Assembly (NCBI RefSeq): GCF_963677945.1
Contig: NZ_OY782578.1
Location: 2,695,258-2,759,257 of the forward strand
Direction: 5' to 3'
Length of the DNA: 64,000 nucleotides
Source of the DNA: an uncultured Bacteroides sp.
GTDB lineage: Bacteria > Bacteroidota > Bacteroidia > Bacteroidales > Bacteroidaceae
Positions 25,683-34,642 of this stretch are shown here, piece after piece (the stretch's first letter is position 1; each line of letters begins with the position of its first letter). Below the pieces are notes generated by a model. It was not told where the DNA came from. It was given only the letters and a program-made list of their open reading frames with translations, and ran no database searches. Made by a program: the position numbers and the translations under genes.

Positions 25683-27458
25683 ATGATAAACCTTATCATA
25701 AATGATAAAGCAGTTCAAGTTAAAGAGGGAACTACCATTTTTGAAGCTGCAAAACAGAATCATATCTTAATCCCTCACTTCTGTTATCTGGAGAATGTAC
25801 ATCAGATTGGATCGTGCCGTATCTGTGTTGTTGAAGTGGAAGGCGCTAAAAATCTGATGGCATCGTGTGTAACCGAAGCTAAAGAAGGAATGGTTATTCA
25901 TACCAATTCGGAGAGAGTACGCAATGTCAGAAAAGTAATCTACGAGCTGATGCTTTCAGATCATCCTAAGAATTGCCTCACTTGCTGGAGAAATCAAAAT
26001 TGTGAGTTACAGGAACTTGGCAATTTAATTCAGGTTGATGAATATAGATACGAAGGGGCCAAATCAAAAGAATTTGTTGACAGCTCCAGCCCGTCAATTG
26101 TTCGTGATAGTTCAAAGTGCGTTCTTTGCCGCCGATGTGTAACTGTGTGTAATCAGGTTCAGGGTGTTTGTCTCATGAATCCGCATCATCGTGGTTTTTC
26201 TACATTTATAGGACCATCGGAAGATGAGCTTTTGGGAGAATCAATTTGTACCAACTGTGGTCAGTGTATTTTGGTATGTCCTGTTGGAGCTTTGAAAGAG
26301 AAAGACTCAACACAAGAGGTATGGGAAGCCTTGTATGATAAATCCAAAACTGTTATTGTTCAGACAGCCCCGGCCGTGCGTGCAGCACTTGGAGAATTGT
26401 TTGGTTATGAACCCGGTACTTTGGTTACTGGTAAGATGGCGTCGGCTTTGCACAATATCGGATTTAAGTATGTTTTTGATACCAATTTTGGTGCCGACCT
26501 TACTATCATGGAGGAAGGATCTGAATTTCTGGAAAGATTAAAAGATATGTTCTCTTCTAAGAAAAAAGAGGCTGTTCTTCCAATGATTACCAGTTGTAGT
26601 CCGGGTTGGATAAAGTACGTAGAACATCATTATCCAGATCAGTTGGCTCATCTGTCTAGTTGCAAATCTCCTCACATGATGCTGGGAGCATTGACTAAAT
26701 CTTATTTTGCAGAAAAGGTTGGTATTGATCCGAAATCTATTTTTATGGTTTCAGTCATGCCTTGTACAGCTAAGAAATTTGAGATTATTCGCCCGGAGAT
26801 GTATAATAACGGATTAGCAAACGTAGATGCAGTGATTACTACCCGTGAGTTGGGACGAATGATTAAAGACGCCGGAATTGATTTTAGAAATCTACCAGAT
26901 GGAACGTTTGACAGTCCGTTGGGATTGTCTTCCGGTGCAGCCGATATATTTGGTACAACCGGTGGTGTAATGGAAGCAGCCTTACGTACAGTCTATGAAT
27001 TAGTTACGGGGCGTGAACTACCTACGGAAAAGCTTCACTTAAAACCTCTTATGGGATTAAAAAGAATTAAGACAGCAGAATTGAAGATAGAAAAGCCATT
27101 ACCGGAGTTTAATTTCCTGGCAGGAGTAACCTTAAGAGTTGCCGTTACAAGCGGGTTGATAGGTGCAGCTGAATTAATGGAAGAAATAAAGAACGGTGCG
27201 AGTCCTTACCATTTTGTAGAAGTAATGGGTTGTCCTGGAGGATGTATCAGCGGAGGCGGACAACCACGACCTGTTAATGATGCATACAGGATGAAGAGAC
27301 TTGATGCTATTTACAGAGAGGATGAAGGGAAAACTTTACGAAAATCACATGAAAACCAAGATATAAAGACTTTATATCGTGAGTTCCTTGGTGCACCTCT
27401 CGGACATAAGTCGCACGAATTACTACATACTGTTTATACACAACGAAAAAAAGACTAA
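25683..27458 (+). CDS. hydA: HydA, catalytic subunit of multimeric [FeFe]-hydrogenase (group A)
   Basis: A 591-residue enzyme. The N-terminal [2Fe-2S] domain has Cys34, Cys45, Cys48, Cys62. A His-Cys3 [4Fe-4S] site follows (His94, Cys98, Cys101, Cys107), then two [4Fe-4S] ferredoxin clusters (Cys146/149/152/156 and Cys189/192/195/199). H-cluster motifs are TSCSPGW (303-309), MPCTAKKFE (359-367, Cys361) and the EVMGCPGGCISGGGQP block (Cys517, Cys521). The first motif has Ser306 where many enzymes have a second Cys (TSCCPxW). The enzyme makes or uses H2, exchanging electrons through its clusters with ferredoxin and the HydB/HydC partners. It ends the operon; no clear terminator is visible after it. 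Confidence 0.95.
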   Translation: MINLIINDKAVQVKEGTTIFEAAKQNHILIPHFCYLENVHQIGSCRICVVEVEGAKNLMASCVTEAKEGMVIHTNSERVRNVRKVIYELMLSDHPKNCLTCWRNQNCELQELGNLIQVDEYRYEGAKSKEFVDSSSPSIVRDSSKCVLCRRCVTVCNQVQGVCLMNPHHRGFSTFIGPSEDELLGESICTNCGQCILVCPVGALKEKDSTQEVWEALYDKSKTVIVQTAPAVRAALGELFGYEPGTLVTGKMASALHNIGFKYVFDTNFGADLTIMEEGSEFLERLKDMFSSKKKEAVLPMITSCSPGWIKYVEHHYPDQLAHLSSCKSPHMMLGALTKSYFAEKVGIDPKSIFMVSVMPCTAKKFEIIRPEMYNNGLANVDAVITTRELGRMIKDAGIDFRNLPDGTFDSPLGLSSGAADIFGTTGGVMEAALRTVYELVTGRELPTEKLHLKPLMGLKRIKTAELKIEKPLPEFNFLAGVTLRVAVTSGLIGAAELMEEIKNGASPYHFVEVMGCPGGCISGGGQPRPVNDAYRMKRLDAIYREDEGKTLRKSHENQDIKTLYREFLGAPLGHKSHELLHTVYTQRKKD

Positions 27459-27651
27459 ACAATATTCTTTTGGATATACTATTCATTATTTATTCAATAT
27501 TAAGCTATATACTATCTTGAAGATAATAAATGAGGATAACTTTTATACCTATAATATCAGATAATTAATTAAATTAAATTTCTTTATTAATAAGTCGAAG
27601 TTTGAGTGTTTATTTTCTTGTTTGTTTGTTTAGTTGAGAATATATTTTTAG

Positions 27652-27659
27652 TATATTTG
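27652..27659 (+). promoter_or_regulatory. -7 box (TATATTTG) of the hexosaminidase gene
   Basis: Fits TAnnTTTG. A TTTG at 27625-27628 lies 23 bp upstream, slightly beyond usual spacing. The leader is about 40 nt. Confidence 0.5.
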
Positions 27660-27703
27660 CCACATATAATAAATTATATCCTTTTAAACAAAGAAAAAAC
27701 AAC

Positions 27704-30037
27704 ATGAAAAAACTCTTTTCGATTTTCCTGATTTGTTCGAGTTTAACGTGCGGTAGTACGATGAAAGCGGGCAATTACGACCTAATTCCTCTTCCAAATT
27801 CATTGGTACAGAGTGAAGGACGTTTTGTATTGAATGATAAATGTGAATTTATTGTTCAGAAGGGACTGGACAGTAAGTTTACTAAGGTGGCAGAAGATTT
27901 TGCAAAACAATTGAATCTTACTTCTGGTATCAATGTTAAGGTAAGTACTAAAGCTGCTAAGAAAGCTGCTAGTAATACTATCACTGTTGTTCTGAACAAA
28001 AAAGTTCCGGCAGAAGGTTATAAATTAAACGTAGAAAAAGACAAGGTTCTTATTGAAGCATCTGCACCCGAAGGTTTCTTTCACGCTATTCAAACAGTAA
28101 AACAATTACTTCCTGCTGCTGTTTTCGGTAAAACATTGGTGAAGGATCAGAAATGGGAGCTTGCTTGTGCCAAAATCAGCGATGCTCCTCGTTTTAGTTA
28201 CAGAGGTATGCATCTCGATGTATCACGTCATTTTTTCAACGTTGATGAAGTGAAAAAGTATCTTGATGTAATGGCTTTGCATAAATTGAATAAATTTCAC
28301 TTCCATCTAACTGATGACCAGGGATGGAGAATTGAAATTAAAAAATATCCAGAACTTACAACCATTGGAAGTCAGCGTGCATACACAATGGTGGGTAAAA
28401 ACTGGGGAAGCTCTGATGGTAAGCCTCATGGAGGATTTTACACTCAGGAACAAATCAAAGAGATTGTGAAATATGCGCAAGATCGTTTTATCACAATTAT
28501 TCCTGAAATTGACCTTCCAGGACACATGGTTGCAGCTTTGGCAAGTTATCCTAGCCTTGGTTGTACAGGCGGTCCTTACAAGGTTTCTACAGAATGGGGA
28601 GTACTTGATGATGTATTATGTGTAGGAAAAGAAGAAACATTTACTTTCCTTGAAAATGTATTGACCGAAGTTATGGAACTATTCCCTTCTAAGTATATTC
28701 ATATTGGAGGTGATGAATGTCCAAAAGTTCGCTGGGAAAAATGTCCGGTTTGTCAGGCTAAGATTAAGGAACTTGGTTTGAAGGCAGATGAAAAGCACTC
28801 TGCTGAGGCTAAATTACAAAGTTATACAATGACTCGTATCGAGAAATTCCTGAACGATAAAGGCCGTATGATTATTGGATGGGATGAAATTCTCGAAGGC
28901 GGTCTTGCTCCTAATGCAACAGTAATGTCATGGAGAGGAATGGAAGGCGGTATAGAAGCTGCTCGTCAGGGACATGATGTAATTATGACTCCAAGTTCTC
29001 ACTTGTATTTTGACCATTATCAATCTCTTGATCCTAGAGAACCACTTGCTATTGGAGGATTCTCTCCTGTAGAAAGAGTTTACTCATTTGAACCGGTTCC
29101 TGCAGAATTAACCAAAGAAGAAGCAAAACACATTCTTGGTCCTCAGGCTAACTTATGGGTTGAATATATTGAATCGGAAGATCATCTGGAGTATATGCTG
29201 CTTCCTCGTTTAGCTGCATTAAGCGAAGTACAATGGACAAATGCTGATAAGAAAGACTATGCAAGTTTTACTTCACGCATTGGCCACATTGCAGATATCT
29301 ATGATGTAATGGGATTGAATTATGCTAAACATATTTTTGAAGCAACTCCTTCTTATGCTGTAAATACTGAAAAAGGATGTGTGGAAGCTACTTTAAAAAC
29401 AATTGGTGATGCTCCAATTTATTATACAATAGACGGAACAGAGCCAACTGTAAATAGCACCAAATACACTGCTCCGGTTGAAATTCCTTATTCTTGTACG
29501 CTTAAAGCAATGGTGGACAGAAAGAATATGAAACTTCGTAATGTAGAAAAAATAGTCTCTTTCACTAAATCAACAGCAAAGAAAGCAACACTGAATACTA
29601 CACCAAGCAAGAAGTTTGAATGTAATGGTGCTGCTACTTTGGTAGATGGTATCCGTGGTGGTAAAAGCTACAATGATAGTTGGGTAGGTTTCCAGGCTGA
29701 ACCAATGAATTTAGTTATTGATTTAGGAGAAAACACTAAAGTTAAGTCTGTTCGTTTAGGTACCAACTCTGCGAAAGGCGACTGGGTATTCCCTCCAAAA
29801 GATATCACTGTTTACCTTTCTGCTGATGGTCAGAATTTCAAAGAAGCAGCTAAACTGGTTCTTCCGGAAGCTCAAAAAGGAGATAAGGACGGAGTAAATG
29901 ATTATACTCTTGGTTTTGCTCCAACACAAGCTAAATTTGTGAAAGTAATCGTTAATAACGTTACTTCTATGCCTCAATGGCATGGTGGAAAAGGCAAAGC
30001 TGCTTATGTGTTTGTAGACGAAGTATGCGTTGAATAA
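27704..30037 (+). CDS. Secreted GH20 beta-N-acetylhexosaminidase with C-terminal CBM32-like domain
   Basis: A 777-residue enzyme with signal peptide (about 1-23). Residues about 25-145 form the GH20b-like alpha/beta domain. The barrel (about 155-530) has HFHLTDDQGWRIEIKKYP, PEIDLPGHM and the catalytic pair Asp337-Glu338 in HIGGDE. An Asn/Lys-rich chitobiase-type C-terminal segment (about 555-630) precedes a discoidin/F5-8C-like domain (about 640-775; LVIDLGENTKVKSVRLGT). GH20 enzymes remove terminal GlcNAc or GalNAc by substrate-assisted catalysis. The substrate-binding tail fits mucin or glycosaminoglycan foraging. It is monocistronic, with promoter and terminator seen. Confidence 0.92.
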   Translation: MKKLFSIFLICSSLTCGSTMKAGNYDLIPLPNSLVQSEGRFVLNDKCEFIVQKGLDSKFTKVAEDFAKQLNLTSGINVKVSTKAAKKAASNTITVVLNKKVPAEGYKLNVEKDKVLIEASAPEGFFHAIQTVKQLLPAAVFGKTLVKDQKWELACAKISDAPRFSYRGMHLDVSRHFFNVDEVKKYLDVMALHKLNKFHFHLTDDQGWRIEIKKYPELTTIGSQRAYTMVGKNWGSSDGKPHGGFYTQEQIKEIVKYAQDRFITIIPEIDLPGHMVAALASYPSLGCTGGPYKVSTEWGVLDDVLCVGKEETFTFLENVLTEVMELFPSKYIHIGGDECPKVRWEKCPVCQAKIKELGLKADEKHSAEAKLQSYTMTRIEKFLNDKGRMIIGWDEILEGGLAPNATVMSWRGMEGGIEAARQGHDVIMTPSSHLYFDHYQSLDPREPLAIGGFSPVERVYSFEPVPAELTKEEAKHILGPQANLWVEYIESEDHLEYMLLPRLAALSEVQWTNADKKDYASFTSRIGHIADIYDVMGLNYAKHIFEATPSYAVNTEKGCVEATLKTIGDAPIYYTIDGTEPTVNSTKYTAPVEIPYSCTLKAMVDRKNMKLRNVEKIVSFTKSTAKKATLNTTPSKKFECNGAATLVDGIRGGKSYNDSWVGFQAEPMNLVIDLGENTKVKSVRLGTNSAKGDWVFPPKDITVYLSADGQNFKEAAKLVLPEAQKGDKDGVNDYTLGFAPTQAKFVKVIVNNVTSMPQWHGGKGKAAYVFVDEVCVE

Positions 30038-30060
30038 TATTTCAGAAAAATAAAAAAGCT

Positions 30061-30096
30061 AAGGGCGCTCAATGGTTGTTGGGCGCCCTTCCTTTT
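30061..30096 (+). terminator. GC-rich hairpin terminator
   Basis: AAGGGCGC (30061-30068) pairs with GCGCCCTT (30083-30090), followed by CCTTTT. It lies between the hexosaminidase (+) and the convergent barrel gene (-). Confidence 0.75.
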
Positions 30097-30134
30097 AACT
30101 CTGGTCAGAGGATTATATAACTTAGATCAGAAGT

Positions 30135-32639
30135 TTATCTGTTGTTTGTATTTACTCCTTCCACTTGGTTCTCTTCATTATTATTATTTAAATCATCATT
30201 TGTAATTCCTTTCTTTGCTTTCTTTGCAGCAGATGTTTTGAGAGTTCCAAATCTGTATGACAGGCTTATTCTGAAATCGCGAGCATTGATATAATTTACA
30301 TTTTTCATAGTAAAACTCCTGTCATTTGTTCTGCTTGTATATTCTTTTGTTTTCCAGAATGGATCATTGCAGGAGAGAGATACCGATAATTTTTTGTTCA
30401 TGAAGTCTTTGCTGACAGAAAAACTGGTGAAATAGAATGCCGATGTTTTTCCCTGCAGACTAACTCTTGGGGCAAAGTAACCTCCATTCAGATTCAAACG
30501 GAAGTTTTGTGGAAGCGTATATTGGAGTCCTGTATAGCAATTGTAAAAGAATCCGTTTGTACTTAGTTTATCTGTTGATGACGTTGCATCACTTTTCATA
30601 TTTACATAGAAAATACCTCCGTTTAAGATAAGATTGAAGTTCTTAAAGGCATTCCAGTTACCATATAAATTAAAATTAGTTTGTTGACTATGACCAATAT
30701 TGTCGTAGGTAGTCTGGCTTATATTTGGCTTTTTGGGGTCAATAAATGTGTAGCTTTCTATTCCATTGTTCTCGAAACGATAACTTAGACCAAGATTAAT
30801 ATTAAGCTTGGGAGAGAATCTACTGTAATTCAGATTCAGGTTATGGCTTTTTTCCGGGTTTAGTTTTGGATTACCATAGCTGATGTTTTCAGGATCTGTA
30901 TCATTTATATACGGATTCAGGTTTCTAATACCCGGACGGCGAATACGCATGGAATATCCAAAGCGGATTTGTTCTGCAGGACTTTTCATGTATGAAATGG
31001 TTGCCGAAGGAACTAAATTGGAATAGCTGACTTTAAAATTCATCTCGGGGGAAAGAATGTATTTAACTTTCTGACTAGTGCTTTCTTCGCGTACCCCTGC
31101 TTTAATTCCAAACTTCTTTATCTTGATGTCGTAACTGATATAAGCAGAATAAATTTCCTGTGTATGCTTAAAGTCGTAAGACGGATCAATTACCAAAGTA
31201 TCATTTTGCCAGCGCTCCGTTTCACTGTTACTTTTACGGAGAATAAACTTTAATCCAGCTTCAAGCTTTTGTCCCTGCCAGGTAGGGCGTATATAGTCAA
31301 GCTGCATTGTATGCTCATTCGTTGAGGCTTTATTTACGTTGTTTTGAGTACGTGCCAGAAATAGGGGAACAGCACCCGATAAGTTTTTTAATAAAGTGTT
31401 GCTTTTACTGTCGTTAGGGTTGTTGTCGAATTTGTAAGAAACAGTAAGAAGTTCATCTTTCCGATGAGTAGAACGCTGATAATCTACATTAATGTCTGTT
31501 GAACCAAACGTTCTGGTTGATTTGCTGTATCTGTCATAACTGTAATATGGATTATATTCAGCATCTTTCATCTCAACCATGTAGTTTGAAATACCAGTTA
31601 TTTTTCCGTTAAACCTTTCGACAGACAAGCTTACAAGATTAAGTGTGTCTATCTCGTAACTGGCCTCTACGGTGCCAAACTGAAACGGTCCTTTATTCTT
31701 TGAACGTCCGTTCTGAGTCATGTATTTCTCTATGTTATTTACGAGATTTGTACGTTCCAGATAAGAATCATTATAAGGCGTGTTGATGTGATTGTAATTG
31801 TAGTTTGCAGTAATACCAATTTTCCCCATTTTCATAGATAAGTAAGCTCCTCCACCGATGCGTCCCTGCGTACTGGCATTACTCCGAATTGTGGCTGTAT
31901 ATCCTTCAAGTCCGCTTTTTGCGGTGATAATATTAATAATTCCTCCAACACCTTCAGCATCATACTTAGCTCCGGGATCAGTAATTACTTCAACACTCTT
32001 AATGGAATTGGCGGGCATGCTTTTCAGAACATCGCTGGGATTATTGCTAATCATGTTGGACGGCTTACCATTCAGGTATATTTTAAAGTCGGACGAACCT
32101 TTCAGTTGAATATTATCTTCATTGTCCACCGTAATCATTGGTATCTTACGAAACATTTCCAAAGTGTTGCTGGTTTTAGCCTCAGGGTCGTTCTCGATAC
32201 TGTATGTCAGCTTATCTATTTCAACCTTTACTAAAGGCTTTTGTGCAACAACCACAATTTCATTTAGTAGTGCTGAAGTTTCCGTCATAAATATAGCTCC
32301 CAAAGAAACCTGCTTTTGATTTGCGCTAAGTGAGAACCCTTTTACTGCTGGCTTCATGCCAACAAACTGTATAGCAATTGCATAATTGCCGGGTGAAGCA
32401 TTAAATGAAGCCGTGAAATTTCCGTTATTATCGCTTACCACCACCTTTACCGGATTTTGTGGTGAGCGTGCTGCGGCTATACTAAGCGTGGCATATTGTA
32501 CCCCCTGACCGGATATAGAATCAATAACAGTTCCTTTAACCGTATATCCTGTCAGTTGATCTGTTCTTCTTTGAGGCGTTTGAGCCACGTTGCTTAGTAC
32601 GGAAATTAGCAGGAAAAGAATGAAACAAATACTCCTCAT
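30135..32639 (-). CDS. Outer-membrane beta-barrel protein, TonB-receptor-like with CarboxypepD-reg domain
   Basis: An 834-residue protein with signal peptide (about 1-19). Residues about 30-120 are a carboxypeptidase-regulatory-like beta-sandwich (GYTVKGTVIDSISGQGVQYATLSI). A plug-like domain (about 125-245) contains IPMITVDNEDNIQLKG, IYLNGKPSNMI and GGIINIITAK. The rest is a large barrel of alternating strands, the OMP_b-brl_2/3 type. No SusD-like partner is adjacent, so it is not a typical SusC. These proteins probably import a peptide, sugar or metal complex using TonB. The C-terminus after the barrel is a Lys/Asn-rich tail (AAKKAKKGITNDDLNNNNEE), unusual because barrels normally end at the last strand. 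Confidence 0.82.
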   Translation of the reverse strand: MRSICFILFLLISVLSNVAQTPQRRTDQLTGYTVKGTVIDSISGQGVQYATLSIAAARSPQNPVKVVVSDNNGNFTASFNASPGNYAIAIQFVGMKPAVKGFSLSANQKQVSLGAIFMTETSALLNEIVVVAQKPLVKVEIDKLTYSIENDPEAKTSNTLEMFRKIPMITVDNEDNIQLKGSSDFKIYLNGKPSNMISNNPSDVLKSMPANSIKSVEVITDPGAKYDAEGVGGIINIITAKSGLEGYTATIRSNASTQGRIGGGAYLSMKMGKIGITANYNYNHINTPYNDSYLERTNLVNNIEKYMTQNGRSKNKGPFQFGTVEASYEIDTLNLVSLSVERFNGKITGISNYMVEMKDAEYNPYYSYDRYSKSTRTFGSTDINVDYQRSTHRKDELLTVSYKFDNNPNDSKSNTLLKNLSGAVPLFLARTQNNVNKASTNEHTMQLDYIRPTWQGQKLEAGLKFILRKSNSETERWQNDTLVIDPSYDFKHTQEIYSAYISYDIKIKKFGIKAGVREESTSQKVKYILSPEMNFKVSYSNLVPSATISYMKSPAEQIRFGYSMRIRRPGIRNLNPYINDTDPENISYGNPKLNPEKSHNLNLNYSRFSPKLNINLGLSYRFENNGIESYTFIDPKKPNISQTTYDNIGHSQQTNFNLYGNWNAFKNFNLILNGGIFYVNMKSDATSSTDKLSTNGFFYNCYTGLQYTLPQNFRLNLNGGYFAPRVSLQGKTSAFYFTSFSVSKDFMNKKLSVSLSCNDPFWKTKEYTSRTNDRSFTMKNVNYINARDFRISLSYRFGTLKTSAAKKAKKGITNDDLNNNNEENQVEGVNTNNR

Positions 32640-32797
32640 ATTTCCGTTAAAATTTAGTTATTGGTAATGAATATACTACGCTTCTTAAATAACATTTCAA
32701 GTCTCAATTTGTTCGTCTCACAATATCAATAAAATGGAGTTTAAAAAGTAAAATATAAATATTTAGGTTTTTGGTGTGATTTTTCCAATAAATAGTA

Positions 32798-32805
32798 TAT
32801 ATTTG
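32798..32805 (+). promoter_or_regulatory. -7 box (TATATTTG) before the nitroreductase-like gene
   Basis: Fits TAnnTTTG and lies 27 bp upstream of the ATG at 32833. A TTTG at 32770-32773 is 24 bp away. Confidence 0.45.
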
Positions 32806-32832
32806 TATATTATTATTGAAGAATAGAAAGTG

Positions 32833-33801
32833 ATGAAACAATTTACAGAATTGATTGAGTATGCATTAAAGGCTCCGTCCGGACACAATACACAGCCTTG
32901 GAGGTTTAGATTAACAAGTAAATCTATTGATATTTATCCTGATTTTAGCCGTTCATTGTCTGTGGTGGATGGTAATAACAGAGAGTTGTATATTAGTTTA
33001 GGAACTGCAACAGAGAATCTTTGTATTGCCGCACGTCATTTTGGATATCAGGATAGTGTAAGCATTCTTACAGATACCACTGGTGAATATTATATTCATG
33101 TAGAATTAGAGAAAGCTGATAAAACTTATTCGGATTCTCTTTTTGAACAGATTTTTAAAAGACAGACCAACAGACGAATCTATACTAACAGGTCGTTGAC
33201 TAAAGATACGTTGAAAGTATTAAGAGAGGTTCATCTGGAGTATGGGGTTCATGTTTACTTGTATGAGAAAAAAGATGCAGAATTCAATCAGCTGAAAGAG
33301 TTCGTTTACAGAGGTAACGAAATGCAGATGACTAACAGAGCCTTTAAAAAAGAGCTTACCAACTGGATACGACTAAATAAAAAGCAGGTCCTTAAATATA
33401 AAGACGGACTGACGTATGCTGTTATGGGTTCGCCATCAGTCCCTTCATGGATAGGAAAATCAATCATGAATTTTGTGTTGACTCCTGAGGCACAAAACAA
33501 ATCGGATAAGAAGAAAATAGAGTCTTCATCTCTGCTGACTCTTTTTACTGTTGACAATAGTACCCCCGAGGAATGGATTGCTTTAGGACGTTCGCTTGAG
33601 AGATTTCTGCTCGAATCTACATTATTGGGAGTAACCAATGCTTATTTAAATCAGCCATGTGAGGTAAATTCGCTTGCCGGTGAAATGCGAACTAAGCTTG
33701 ATATAAATGGAGAATATCCTATGTTGCTTGTTCGCCTTGGACATGCTGTTTCTATGCCTTACTCACCAAGAAAAGAGGTTAACGATATGGTATTTAATTA
33801 A
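32833..33801 (+). CDS. Nitroreductase-family (Acg-like) FMN protein
   Basis: A 322-residue protein from ATG 32833; GTG 32830 immediately before it is a less likely start. The N-terminal APSGHNTQPWRF block is the FMN-phosphate motif of nitroreductase-like proteins, followed by SLGTATENLCIAARHFGY. At mid-protein is RQTNRRIYTNR, and the C-terminus has ALGRSLERFLLESTLLGVTNAYLNQ and LLVRLGHA. The pattern is closest to Acg-type double-module nitroreductases, which bind FMN and may store rather than turn over the cofactor. The substrate is unknown. It is monocistronic, and a bidirectional terminator follows. Confidence 0.78.
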   Translation: MKQFTELIEYALKAPSGHNTQPWRFRLTSKSIDIYPDFSRSLSVVDGNNRELYISLGTATENLCIAARHFGYQDSVSILTDTTGEYYIHVELEKADKTYSDSLFEQIFKRQTNRRIYTNRSLTKDTLKVLREVHLEYGVHVYLYEKKDAEFNQLKEFVYRGNEMQMTNRAFKKELTNWIRLNKKQVLKYKDGLTYAVMGSPSVPSWIGKSIMNFVLTPEAQNKSDKKKIESSSLLTLFTVDNSTPEEWIALGRSLERFLLESTLLGVTNAYLNQPCEVNSLAGEMRTKLDINGEYPMLLVRLGHAVSMPYSPRKEVNDMVFN

Positions 33802-33885
33802 AATCAGGGTTTAACTAGCCCTTTATTAATTGCCTCTCAGGAAATATTGAATAATTTGTATAAAAGAACTTATGTTTTACACTAT

Positions 33886-33923
33886 AAAAAAAGATAGAAA
33901 GTATAAGCTTTCTATCTTTTTTA
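33886..33923. terminator. Bidirectional terminator
   Basis: AAAAAAGATAGAAAG (33887-33901) pairs with CTTTCTATCTTTTTT (33908-33922). The arms themselves supply the A and T runs for both the nitroreductase-like gene (+) and the Cys-rich gene (-). Confidence 0.85.
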
Positions 33924-33945
33924 TAATAAAATTATTTTTAAAGAA

Positions 33946-34326
33946 TTATCCTTTTACTTCTTTTTTAACTTCGCCTTTAGCATCTTTGCATGCTTTTTTG
34001 CAATCTTTCTGGCTTTGTTTTGAACAAGCTTTTGCGTCTTTGCCAGCTATTTTAGCGTCTTTGCAAGCTTCTTTACATGCAGCTTTACATTCTTTTTTTC
34101 CAGCTTTTGTCATTTTAGCAGCATCTTTGCAACAAGCTTTTGCGTCTTTGCATTCAGCCTTAGCATCTTTACATTCTGCTTTTGCTTCTTTACAACATGC
34201 TTTAGCTTTGTCTTTTTGTACTGTAGCAGTCTTCTCAGCTTTTTCTACTTTTTTTGATACTGTTTGTGCGTTTGCAGTGAAGCTAACAGCTGCAATGAAT
34301 GCAGCAAATAAAATAATTTTTTTCAT
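33946..34326 (-). CDS. Small secreted Lys/Ala/Cys-rich heptad-repeat protein
   Basis: A 126-residue protein with signal peptide (about 1-20, ending ANAQ). The mature part is almost only Lys, Ala, Cys, Asp, Glu. It contains 12 Cys, many spaced by seven in the unit C-K-(D/E)-A-K-A-(E/C), for example CKEAKAE, CKDAKAE, CKDAKAC, and two CC pairs. This should form an amphipathic helix or coiled coil with a Cys stripe, suggesting metal binding or disulfide cross-linking; that is inference. The N-terminus (TVSKKVEKAEKTATVQKDKAKA) matches the next gene (34643-35050), so the two are paralogues with different tails. No known family was recognised. Confidence 0.75.
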   Translation of the reverse strand: MKKIILFAAFIAAVSFTANAQTVSKKVEKAEKTATVQKDKAKACCKEAKAECKDAKAECKDAKACCKDAAKMTKAGKKECKAACKEACKDAKIAGKDAKACSKQSQKDCKKACKDAKGEVKKEVKG

Positions 34327-34642
34327 ATTCGTTGTTTTTATTAGTTATCAGTCTGATCTCACACTTTCTTTAGAAAATGGGTTTAATACAAACTTCAGCG
34401 TGTGAAAGTACAAAATAAAATGAAATATTAAATAGTTATATCAAAAAAATCGCAGAGTTTTTCTGCAAATTATAATTTGTTGAATTTTATTCTTCTAATT
34501 TTGAATATTTGTTAATTGAGTATATTATAGTTTTAATAGAAGCGTAAATCCAATTTTAGTATAGGCATGGATAAAACAACAACGGGCAGAAAAGCTTGTT
34601 CTTTTCTGCCCGTTGATTGAAGCAATATTTAAATAAAGATTA
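34327..34642. other. 316-bp intergenic region between the two Lys-rich genes
   Basis: AT-rich with no gene visible. It holds the leader of the Cys-rich gene on the minus strand and, at 34580-34615, the terminator of the upstream Lys-rich gene. No convincing TAnnTTTG box was found in either orientation. Confidence 0.5.
34573..34615 (-). terminator. Terminator of the 34643-35050 gene
   Basis: A perfect 15-bp stem, CAACGGGCAGAAAAG (34580-34594) with CTTTTCTGCCCGTTG (34601-34615), loop of 6. On the minus strand it is followed by TTGTTTTAT. Confidence 0.85.

Noticed and set aside
27459-27703. Terminator after hydA
   Set aside because: AT-rich inverted words occur (for example near 27510-27530), but none forms a convincing stem with a T tail, so no call is made.
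33872-34405. Plus-strand open frame of 177 codons rich in Leu, Phe, Ala and Ser, overlapping the Cys-rich gene
   Set aside because: It is the antisense of the repeated Lys/Ala/Cys codons of the minus-strand gene, which has a clear signal peptide, a paralogue next door and a terminator. The hydrophobic repeat pattern is a by-product.
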